Shown here piece after piece: positions 5,982-11,113 of a DNA stretch of 11,113 bases. How positions within the stretch are numbered: position 1 is the stretch's first letter; each line of letters starts with the position of its first letter. This DNA is from Bacillota bacterium (GTDB taxonomy: Bacteria; Bacillota; Clostridia; Tissierellales; Peptoniphilaceae): NCBI GenBank assembly GCA_023418835.1, contig JAEZYW010000162.1, positions 1 through 11,113 of the forward strand, read 5' to 3'. Under the pieces are notes generated by a model that had not been told where the DNA came from, made no database searches, and saw only the letters and a list, made by a program, of their open reading frames with translations. Position numbers and translations under genes: made by a program.

Positions 5982-6908
5982 ATGGATCAAAAAATTTATA
6001 ATAAATATTCAGATTTCCTCAAGGAATACTTTGGAGAAAAAGTATACAAACTTCCAATAAGTTTGCCTCTGACTTGTCCAAACCGAAATGGTACTTGTGG
6101 ATATGGTGGCTGCATTTACTGTTCAGAAGAAGGGGGATCTCACGAAAATCTAGAAAATACCCTTTCCATTACTGAACAAATAAATATCAATAAGGAATAT
6201 ATTGGATCTAGGTATGGGGCAAAGAAGTTTATAGCCTATTTCCAAAGTTTTACTAATACTTATTTGCCTTATGAAGAATTTGTAAAAAATATTGAAGAAT
6301 CAATTAAGGTTTCAGAAATAGTAGGAATTAACATTTCCACTAGACCTGATTCAATTACCGATGATATTTTAAACTATTTAGAAAAACTCAGTGATGATTA
6401 TTTAATAACTGTAGAATATGGACTTCAAAGTGTTAATAATAGGACACTAAAAATAATAAACAGGGGCCATAAGCTCTCGGATTTTATTGATGCCGTAATT
6501 CGGACAAAAAAAAGGGGCTTGAGAGTTTGCGTTCATTTGATTGGGAATCTTCCTTGGGATGATATAGAGGATTTGGAAGAAGGAGCTAATATACTATCTG
6601 TATTAAAGGTGGATGAGGTAAAATTACATTCTCTTTATATTGTAGAAGACACTATTTTAGGCGAGATGTTTAAAAAGGGAGAAATAAATATGGGTACCAT
6701 GGATGAGTATGTAGAAAGGGTAATTACTTTTTTAACTCATTTGAGCCCAAATATTTTAGTTCAAAGACTTTTAGGAAGAGCGCCAGAAGAGAAAACTCTC
6801 TTTTCCAATTGGGATACCTCTTGGTGGAAGATACAGGATTTAATAATAAAGAAGATGGAAACTGAGAATTTATATCAAGGAAAGTACTGCAAATTTAAAA
6901 ACTTGTAG
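5982..6908 (+). CDS. Radical SAM protein, TIGR01212/YhcC type
   Basis: 308 residues, almost the length of E. coli YhcC. It opens with NKYSDFLKEYFGEKVYKLPI, the usual N-terminus of the family. The cluster motif is C32, C44 and C47 (TCPNRNG...GGCIYCS, spacing CX11CX2C), which would bind [4Fe-4S] and split S-adenosylmethionine. INISTRPDSI, TVEYGLQSVNNRTL and VCVHLIGNLPWD follow the radical SAM barrel order. The substrate is not established. The ATG is used because no other start fits the N-terminus. There is no Shine-Dalgarno site in the 8 bases after the peroxiredoxin stop, so translation probably depends on coupling to that gene. Confidence 0.88.
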   Translation: MDQKIYNKYSDFLKEYFGEKVYKLPISLPLTCPNRNGTCGYGGCIYCSEEGGSHENLENTLSITEQININKEYIGSRYGAKKFIAYFQSFTNTYLPYEEFVKNIEESIKVSEIVGINISTRPDSITDDILNYLEKLSDDYLITVEYGLQSVNNRTLKIINRGHKLSDFIDAVIRTKKRGLRVCVHLIGNLPWDDIEDLEEGANILSVLKVDEVKLHSLYIVEDTILGEMFKKGEINMGTMDEYVERVITFLTHLSPNILVQRLLGRAPEEKTLFSNWDTSWWKIQDLIIKKMETENLYQGKYCKFKNL

Positions 6909-6937
6909 AAATTAATGCAATTATGCATGGTTTCGTA

Positions 6938-6943
6938 TATAAT
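6938..6943 (+). promoter_or_regulatory. Candidate -10 box for the P-loop to DegV operon
   Basis: A consensus TATAAT lies in the 90-base gap after the radical SAM gene, with another TATAAT at 6965-6970. Neither has a convincing TTGACA-like -35 at the right distance (the best upstream match is TGCAAT at 6916-6921). Promoter activity in this gap is likely, but the exact site is uncertain. Confidence 0.35.
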
Positions 6944-6998
6944 ATATCTAAATAAATAGGAATGTATAATATATTAAATATAGAAAGGATGAATTAAA

Positions 6999-7427
6999 AT
7001 GGTTAAATTTATTACTGGAGCGAAGGGTTCGGGTAAAACGAAATGGTTAATTGACAGTGCCAACGAAGAGTTTAAAACGGGAAATGGTAACATCGCATTT
7101 ATTGATGTTGATGACGATCACATTTTCAGTTTAGACTTTAACATTAGACTAATAAATGTCACAGAGTATAAAGTAAGAACTATAGCAGCACTTTACGGAT
7201 TTATTTGCGGTATGCTAGCTATGGATTATGACTTAGAAAAAATATATGTGGACAGTATATATAAAATAGTAGATTTTTCAGATGAAGATTTAGTTAGAAT
7301 TCACGAAGATTTAACTCAAATTAGTGAAGAACACGACGCTAAAATCTATTTAAACATTGACAAATTGACAAGTGAAATGCCTGAAAGTTTAAGAGAATTT
7401 TCAGAAGAAGCTACATTGGAAGCATAA
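6999..7427 (+). CDS. Small P-loop NTPase-like protein
   Basis: 142 residues. The Walker A motif is GAKGSGKTK at 7-15 (K13, T14), directly after the first strand (VKFIT). A Walker B-like strand, KIYVD, lies at 81-85. NIAFIDVDDDHIFSLDFNIRLI probably forms the second strand and a nucleotide-sensing region. The ATG is 9 bases after AAAGGA (6984-6989). The protein is too short for a full AAA+ or kinase domain and has no TM segment or signal peptide. Proteins like this in Clostridia are sometimes labelled 'twitching motility PilT', but nothing here shows a pilus role. It probably leads the operon with the 31-residue peptide, the 183-residue protein and DegV. ATP or GTP binding is likely; the function is unknown. 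Confidence 0.75.
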   Translation: MVKFITGAKGSGKTKWLIDSANEEFKTGNGNIAFIDVDDDHIFSLDFNIRLINVTEYKVRTIAALYGFICGMLAMDYDLEKIYVDSIYKIVDFSDEDLVRIHEDLTQISEEHDAKIYLNIDKLTSEMPESLREFSEEATLEA

Positions 7428-7461
7428 TATATTTAGAATTAGAATGAAGGTGAATTATTAA

Positions 7462-7557
7462 ATGAAGAATAAAAAAAATCTTAGATTTGTCTGGTTAATA
7501 TTGGCTGCTCTTATGGTATTTGGAGCATTCTCACAAGTGCTATCAATATTAGTGTAG
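7462..7557 (+). CDS. 31-residue single-pass membrane peptide
   Basis: An open frame from the ATG at 7462 to TAG at 7555-7557 encodes 31 residues. GAAGGTG (7446-7452) lies 9 bases upstream. Four of the first eight residues are basic (MKNKKNLR), and residues about 9-31 are hydrophobic (FVWLILAALMVFGAFSQVLS and on), so it should be a single TM peptide with a basic N-terminus on the cytoplasmic side. The next gene's AGGAGG overlaps its stop codon, which suggests the two are coupled. Short Firmicute membrane proteins such as DUF4044 look similar, but I cannot confirm membership. The good ribosome-binding site, tight spacing and membrane-like composition argue that it is real. Confidence 0.7.
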   Translation: MKNKKNLRFVWLILAALMVFGAFSQVLSILV

Positions 7558-7567
7558 GAGGACAGTT

Positions 7568-8119
7568 TTGATCGGGGTTAGAAAGCGAAACGCTTTTGAA
7601 AAATTCTTCGAGAACAGGTCTTTTTTAATAAAAATGTATGAGAATAATTCTATAACTAAACGGGAATTTCTAGAGATGAATTATGAAGCTATTAGAAATT
7701 CTTGTATTAGACCCTTTGTAAAAATAGATAGTTTTGAAAAAGGATTATATAATTATCAGTACTACAATTCTCTAGCCAAGTATTATAAAACTTTGGCTAG
7801 AGAATTGAAAATGTCTAAAAATTATAAGAGGGATAGAAATACTTATTTAAATAAATGCGACCATTATTATCATTTAAAAGATGTATCATCTCTAAAATTG
7901 ATGAAGTTCTTAGGCTTCAAAGGGGTTGAAGCTTATTTTATTGAAACTAAATCAGTAGGTTTAAGGGGAAAGTTATACGAAATTGTATTGAGGGATTTTG
8001 AAGAAGCAATATTTCACTCAAAGTCGGAATGGCTATTGAAAGAATTGCAAGACGCTGGAGTTTTTCTTGAAGGAAAACACAAATCAGTTATTGCCGAATA
8101 TATAGACGAAAGGTACTAA
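7568..8119 (+). CDS. Uncharacterised protein, 183 residues
   Basis: The TTG start at 7568 is set by AGGAGG (7556-7561) 6 bases upstream; the next Met is 22 residues in. The sequence is basic and aromatic-rich, with KRNAFEKFFENRSFLIKMYENNSITKREFLEMNY, then SFEKGLYNYQYYNSLAKYYKTLARELK, then a Tyr/His-rich stretch (KCDHYYHLKD) and an LRGKLYEIVL strand. No TM segment, signal peptide or known catalytic motif is seen. Clostridia have conserved proteins of this look (possibly the family called DUF6648; this is from memory and unchecked). It sits 8 bases before degV and 10 after the membrane peptide, in the same probable operon. Function unknown. Confidence 0.75.
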   Translation: MIGVRKRNAFEKFFENRSFLIKMYENNSITKREFLEMNYEAIRNSCIRPFVKIDSFEKGLYNYQYYNSLAKYYKTLARELKMSKNYKRDRNTYLNKCDHYYHLKDVSSLKLMKFLGFKGVEAYFIETKSVGLRGKLYEIVLRDFEEAIFHSKSEWLLKELQDAGVFLEGKHKSVIAEYIDERY

Positions 8120-8127
8120 AATAATAA

Positions 8128-8982
8128 ATGAAGCGAGTAGCGATTGTTACGGACTCAAATAGTGGGTTTGAGTTTAAAGATCAAGGGGATGGGTTTTTTA
8201 TATTGCCTATGCCCTTTATAATTGACGAAAAGGAATATGTAGAGGGAGTCAGCTTAGATAAAGAATTATTCTATAAACTTATGGGTGAGGGCAAAAGAAT
8301 TTCTACTGTCCAACCACCTCTAGCTGAAATACTAGGCATATATAAAAAAATATTAGCTGAATATGATGAAATTCTTCACATACCAATGTCTTCTTCTCTA
8401 AGCGACACATACCAAACTTGTGTAGCCGTCGCCAATCAAATTGGAGAGGGAAGAATTTTTGTAGCAGATTCCAAAAAAATTTCTGTTTCTCTAAAAAGAA
8501 ATATAATGGACGTATTTAAGTTAGTTAAAGAGGGTTTATCTGCTAAAGAAATAAAAGATATACTGGAAAAAGATAAGGAATCTATGAAAGCATATGTGGC
8601 GTTAGATACTCTAAAATACTTAAACCTTGGGGGTAGAGGTTCTGCTGCCCTTACAACTATTGGAACCTTCCTTAAAATAAAACCCATGGTTTTTTTGGGA
8701 CCGGGAAAACTAGAGTCTTCAAAAAATATGCGAACTATGAATCAGGCGAAGGAATTTATGCTTGAAAAAGCCAAAGAAATTGTTGGAAAAGACCCTGATA
8801 ATTACTATGTGGATATAGCACATACAAATACCATTGAAGAAGCTTTGATATTTAAAGAGCAGATAATTTCAAAATTGAACTGGAAAGATGAAATTTTGAT
8901 CGAAAATCTGACATTGAGTATAGCAACACATATTGGACCAGGAGCTCTTGCAATAGCTATTACAGATAAATTACAAAAATAA
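8128..8982 (+). CDS. DegV family fatty-acid-binding protein (FakB-like)
   Basis: 284 residues, the full family length. DegV/FakB proteins hold one fatty acid and present it to the kinase FakA for phospholipid synthesis. Signature segments appear in order: VTDS (7-10), ISTVQPP (58-64), SSSLSDTYQ (88-96), VADSKK (112-117), LKYLNLGGR (162-170) and HIGPGALAI (268-276). The STVQP segment and the GGR loop form the lipid-contacting site in known structures. The usual TSQPS is STVQPP here and the GGRIS loop is GGRGS, so the pocket may differ slightly. A stop codon directly before the ATG rules out an earlier start. There is no good Shine-Dalgarno site, only AAAGG about 14 bases away, so translation is probably coupled to the preceding gene. 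No fakA is in the window. It ends the operon before a terminator. Confidence 0.92.
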   Translation: MKRVAIVTDSNSGFEFKDQGDGFFILPMPFIIDEKEYVEGVSLDKELFYKLMGEGKRISTVQPPLAEILGIYKKILAEYDEILHIPMSSSLSDTYQTCVAVANQIGEGRIFVADSKKISVSLKRNIMDVFKLVKEGLSAKEIKDILEKDKESMKAYVALDTLKYLNLGGRGSAALTTIGTFLKIKPMVFLGPGKLESSKNMRTMNQAKEFMLEKAKEIVGKDPDNYYVDIAHTNTIEEALIFKEQIISKLNWKDEILIENLTLSIATHIGPGALAIAITDKLQK

Positions 8983-8988
8983 AGTCTT

Positions 8989-9025
8989 GTCATCTTTAGT
9001 TTGAAACTGGAGATGGCTTTTATTT
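8989..9025 (+). terminator. Intrinsic terminator after the DegV gene
   Basis: A 13-bp stem with three G-T wobbles, GTCATCTTTAGTT (8989-9001) against AACTGGAGATGGC (9005-9017), has a 3-base loop and is followed by TTTTATTT. It runs directly into GGAGG (9026-9030) of the next gene. Confidence 0.75.
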
Positions 9026-9034
9026 GGAGGATAA

Positions 9035-9724
9035 ATGGATAGATATAGTACAATTGACACTAAAGATAAAAGAGAAATAGTTCTTCTAAAGGGAAATCCT
9101 TGCGTTTGGGGGAAATGCACCTTCTGTGATTATATAAAAGACAATACAGACAATTTAGAAGAGATGGTAAAAGTTAATAAGGAAGTTTTATCTAAGATCA
9201 CAGGGATTTACGGAAAGCTAGAAGTAATTAATTCTGGAAGCGTCTTTGAACTACCACCTGAGACTTTGATCGATATAAAAGAAATTGCAGAAAGTAAGAA
9301 TATTAAAACTTTAGTTTTTGAAGTTTATTATAACTATAGAATGAGACTTCCTGAAATAAGAGATTTCTTTAACCCGATAGATGTTGAGTTTAAAACGGGA
9401 ATTGAAACATTTGACGAATACTTTAGAAATGCCGTTTTAAAAAAGGGCATCATCTTTGAAGACGAAAATGAGGTTAAAAAACACTTCGATGTAATATGTC
9501 TACTTGTGGGAATGTTAGGGCAAACAAAAGAATCCATTAGAGAAGATATTGAGAAATCTAAGGTATTTGACAGAGTTTGTATAAATATATTTACGGAGAA
9601 TTCTACAGTTGTAAAAGAAGATCCTGAATTGATCTCTTGGTTTAAAGAAGAGTTTGGACATTTAGAAGAAGATGAAAAATATGACATTTTATGGAATAAC
9701 ACGGACTTTGGAGTGGGAGAATAA
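9035..9724 (+). CDS. Short radical SAM protein with CX4CX2C motif
   Basis: 229 residues. The ATG is 4 bases after GGAGG (9026-9030). The cluster motif is C23, C28 and C31 in NPCVWGKCTFCDY, with one more residue in the first gap than the canonical CX3CX2C. EVINSGSVFELP (63-74) would be the second barrel strand and a SAM-contacting segment. VEFKTGIETFDEYFRNAVL (117-135) is the usual mid-barrel E-rich segment. A VGMLGQTKESIREDIE segment near 158-173 and VCINIFTENSTVV (181-193) complete the barrel. The tail (HLEEDEKYDILWNNTDFG) is short, with no SPASM or TRAM domain. The family is seen in Clostridia but I know no substrate for it. It appears monocistronic, or expressed by read-through. Confidence 0.82.
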   Translation: MDRYSTIDTKDKREIVLLKGNPCVWGKCTFCDYIKDNTDNLEEMVKVNKEVLSKITGIYGKLEVINSGSVFELPPETLIDIKEIAESKNIKTLVFEVYYNYRMRLPEIRDFFNPIDVEFKTGIETFDEYFRNAVLKKGIIFEDENEVKKHFDVICLLVGMLGQTKESIREDIEKSKVFDRVCINIFTENSTVVKEDPELISWFKEEFGHLEEDEKYDILWNNTDFGVGE

Positions 9725-9836
9725 TTTCAATTGTCTTTTAATTACATACTATTCTTAAGTACTTCCTATGATGGCTTCCCTTAATTTTTAAAAATAACAA
9801 TGGAATTGGATTTTTTGTTAATTAATAATTTTCTTT

Positions 9837-9861
9837 GTTTTATAAAAATATTCATGGGTAT
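9837..9861 (+). promoter_or_regulatory. Promoter of the ytxH-ytxG operon, sigma-B-like
   Basis: GTTTTA (9837-9842) and GGGTAT (9856-9861) have a 13-base spacer, close to the B. subtilis sigma-B consensus of GTTTAA and GGGTAT. Overlapping it, TTGTTT (9835-9840) and TATAAA (9859-9864) with an 18-base spacer could serve the vegetative sigma factor. Transcription would start near 9869, 15 bases before the GGAGG site. The rest of the 172-base gap (9725-9896) is AT-rich, with no clear terminator after the radical SAM gene. Confidence 0.55.
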
Positions 9862-9896
9862 AAAATTATTAGTTAATAAATGTGGAGGTGCTTAAT

Positions 9897-10526
9897 ATGT
9901 TAAGAGATTTATATGAAGCTAGAAAAAGAAGAAGATTTAGAGAAGAAGTAGGTAACTTAGTAATAAGTGCATCTTTAGCTGCTATGGCAGGAGCGGTTGT
10001 GGGAATATTATTTGCTCCAAAAAGCGGCGAAGAGACTAGGGCTGAAATTGCTGAAGGCACTAAAGAATTGGCTGAAAATGTAAAATTAGGCGCAAGAGAT
10101 ATAGCTGATGAAGTATATATCAGAGGACTTGAAGCAAAAAGAACTGCAAGGGATACAGTTGATAAAATAGCTGCAAAAACTGAAAAAGTAATTTCAGACG
10201 TATCAGAAGCTGGAGAAGACGTTTACGAAGCTGCACAATATAAAGCACAACAATTTGCAGGAGATGTAAAAGATAAAGCTGAGGATGTCAAAGAAGGATT
10301 AAAAGACAAGGCTGAAGATGTTAAAGAAGCTACTGAAGATCTAAAGGATGATTTGGCAGCTAAAACTGAAGAAGTTAAAGAAGACGCAAAGAGATTTGGA
10401 AGAGACATTTCAGAAAAAGCTGAAATAAAAGACGCAAAATCTCCTGCTGACTTAGACTACGGAATTTGTGAAGACCCAGTTGATATAAGTTGTAAAATTC
10501 CAGAGGACAGAAGCAAGAAAAAATAA
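9897..10526 (+). CDS. ytxH: YtxH domain protein with LEA-like 11-residue repeats
   Basis: 209 residues from the ATG at 9897; GGAGG (9884-9888) is 8 bases upstream, and the in-frame GTG at 9882 overlaps it. A basic N-terminus (RKRRRFREE) is followed by a hydrophobic segment at about 21-39 and the YtxH signature GILFAPKSGEETR (36-48). The rest is an alanine-, glutamate- and lysine-rich helix. Residues 125-168 form four 11-residue units (KDKAEDVKEGL, KDKAEDVKEAT, EDLKDDLAAKT, EEVKEDAKRFG), a period shared with group 3 LEA proteins. The C-terminus has two Cys in GICEDPVDISCKIP. In B. subtilis, ytxH is a stress-induced gene in the ytxGHJ operon. The protein is probably membrane-anchored with a long helical tail; an envelope or desiccation-type protective role is inference. 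The next gene follows after 16 bases. Confidence 0.85.
   Translation: MLRDLYEARKRRRFREEVGNLVISASLAAMAGAVVGILFAPKSGEETRAEIAEGTKELAENVKLGARDIADEVYIRGLEAKRTARDTVDKIAAKTEKVISDVSEAGEDVYEAAQYKAQQFAGDVKDKAEDVKEGLKDKAEDVKEATEDLKDDLAAKTEEVKEDAKRFGRDISEKAEIKDAKSPADLDYGICEDPVDISCKIPEDRSKKK
10269..10334 (+). repeat. Two tandem 33-bp units in the ytxH gene
   Basis: The units at 10269-10301 and 10302-10334 encode KDKAEDVKEGL and KDKAEDVKEAT. Nine of the eleven residues are identical, and most DNA differences in those codons are at third positions, which suggests duplication followed by drift. Confidence 0.8.
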
Positions 10527-10542
10527 GACAGGAGATGATTAA

Positions 10543-11058
10543 ATGATTTCTATTACAATTATGGATTTGTTAATTATCATCTTGGCTCTAGCTGGACTAG
10601 TGGTTCTTGTGTTCTTTGCTCTATTTTTACAAAATGCTTTAAAATTGGTGAAATCGGCAAACGAATTAATTGAGAAAAAGAGAACTAAAATTGATACTGT
10701 AATTGACGAAATCCCCGTATTGGTAAGTAATGCAAATGAAATTTCTATGAAGGCGTCAATGCTTGTAGACGATATTAATGAAGTTGTTATAAGATCTAAA
10801 GACGACGTCCAAGGAATTGTGGCTTCTGTAAATAGAACAATGGACGATGTCAATAGAGTTAGCAATATTGCAACAAATCTGGCAACACAAGTAGAATATA
10901 CTGCAGATAATGCAGTTCAATCTGTAAACTCTTTGACAGATAATTTGTTAGATGCGTCTAAGTTTATAAGTTATAACAAAGATAACATCATAGACTACGT
11001 GTACATCATTAGAGACTTTATAGAAGAAATAAGAAGAATCTTTTTCGGAAGAAGATAA
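10543..11058 (+). CDS. ytxG: DUF948 family membrane-anchored protein (YtxG-like)
   Basis: 171 residues. AGGAGA (10530-10535) lies 7 bases before the ATG. One TM segment at about 6-29 (IMDLLIIILALAGLVVLVFF and on) starts the protein with almost no N-terminal extension, so the remainder should face the cytoplasm or the outer face as a long helix. Residues 35-150 have heptad-like spacing (ANELIEKKRTKIDTVIDEIP, ASVNRTMDDVNRVSNIATNL, ADNAVQSVNSLTDNLLDASK), as in DUF948/YtxG and in chemoreceptor-like coiled coils. The end, EEIRRIFFGRR, is basic. In B. subtilis ytxG precedes ytxH; here the order is reversed. The pair share one promoter. Function is unknown; an envelope stress role is inferred from the B. 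subtilis operon. Confidence 0.8.
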   Translation: MISITIMDLLIIILALAGLVVLVFFALFLQNALKLVKSANELIEKKRTKIDTVIDEIPVLVSNANEISMKASMLVDDINEVVIRSKDDVQGIVASVNRTMDDVNRVSNIATNLATQVEYTADNAVQSVNSLTDNLLDASKFISYNKDNIIDYVYIIRDFIEEIRRIFFGRR

Positions 11059-11078
11059 TAAAATGACCTCTTAGGAAA

Positions 11079-11113
11079 TGTAGTGACCCCCTAAATCCGG
11101 ACATGGATTAGGG
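11079..11113 (+). mobile_element. Candidate left end of an IS3-family element, or start of a terminator hairpin
   Basis: TGTAGTGACCCC (11079-11090) followed by CTAAATCCGGACA resembles the terminal inverted repeats of IS3-family (IS150 group) elements in Firmicutes, which start with TG and often read like TGxAxTGACCCC followed by an A-rich stretch and GACA. The window ends at 11113, so no transposase, right end or target duplication can be seen. The same bases also form a stem: CCCTAA plus TCC (11089-11098, one bulge) against GGATTAGGG (11105-11113), with a 6-base loop, which would continue past the edge. A rho-independent terminator for ytxHG, 20 bases after its stop, is the main alternative. 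Confidence 0.4.

Noticed and set aside
9334..9702. Minus-strand open frame opposite the radical SAM gene
   Set aside because: It is antisense to a gene with clear cluster and barrel motifs and has no credible start site.
9725..9830. Terminator for the radical SAM gene at 9725-9790
   Set aside because: TTAAG and CTTAA segments exist around 9753-9784 but no long stem followed by a clean T-run could be drawn.
10223..10408. Minus-strand open frame opposite the ytxH repeats
   Set aside because: Its Ser/Leu/Thr-rich repeats are only the reverse reading of the 11-residue repeats.

Overview
The window is AT-rich, with TTG and GTG starts alongside ATG, strong Shine-Dalgarno sites and families typical of low-GC Gram-positive bacteria (DegV, DUF1292, YtxH/YtxG, a clostridial-style Rrf2-NifS-NifU operon). 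It fits an anaerobic Firmicute of the Clostridia/Tissierellia type, possibly an anaerobic coccus such as Peptoniphilus. That placement is inference from gene style, not a measured match. Almost all of it is chromosomal housekeeping DNA. I found no CRISPR array, prophage, tRNA, rRNA or recognisable defence island.

Left part (1-3639): the 5' portion of a minus-strand flavoprotein-like oxidoreductase runs off the window. It is divergent from a compact Fe-S assembly operon: an Rrf2/IscR-type regulator, the cysteine desulfurase IscS/NifS and the scaffold IscU (stop and start codons overlap). The operon closes with a strong intrinsic terminator.

Middle (3640-6908): a stand-alone 450-residue RelA/SpoT-type nucleotidyltransferase in which the usual nucleotide-acceptor motif is altered; then, from its own promoter, an acidic DUF1292 protein with an unusual Cys/His/Asp N-terminal tail. 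A terminator sits directly before a PrxQ/BCP peroxiredoxin that has only one Cys. The peroxiredoxin is followed after 8 bases by a TIGR01212/YhcC-type radical SAM protein.

Right-centre (6909-9724): a probable operon of a small P-loop protein, an unlisted 31-residue membrane peptide, an uncharacterised 183-residue protein with a TTG start and a DegV/FakB-type fatty-acid-binding protein. It ends in a hairpin terminator lying directly against the ribosome-binding site of a second, short radical SAM protein with a CX4CX2C cluster motif.

Right end (9725-11113): a ytxH-ytxG-like pair of membrane-anchored stress-type proteins behind a promoter that also reads as a good sigma-B-like site. The YtxH homologue carries LEA-like 11-residue repeats. 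The last 35 bases look like either the left end of an IS3-family element or the start of a long terminator hairpin.

The most promising leads are the RelA/SpoT protein with the altered acceptor site, the LEA-like tail and sigma-B-like promoter of the ytxHG operon, the terminator/SD-sequestering arrangement before the peroxiredoxin, and the possible IS end. I do not see a clear multi-gene novel system.
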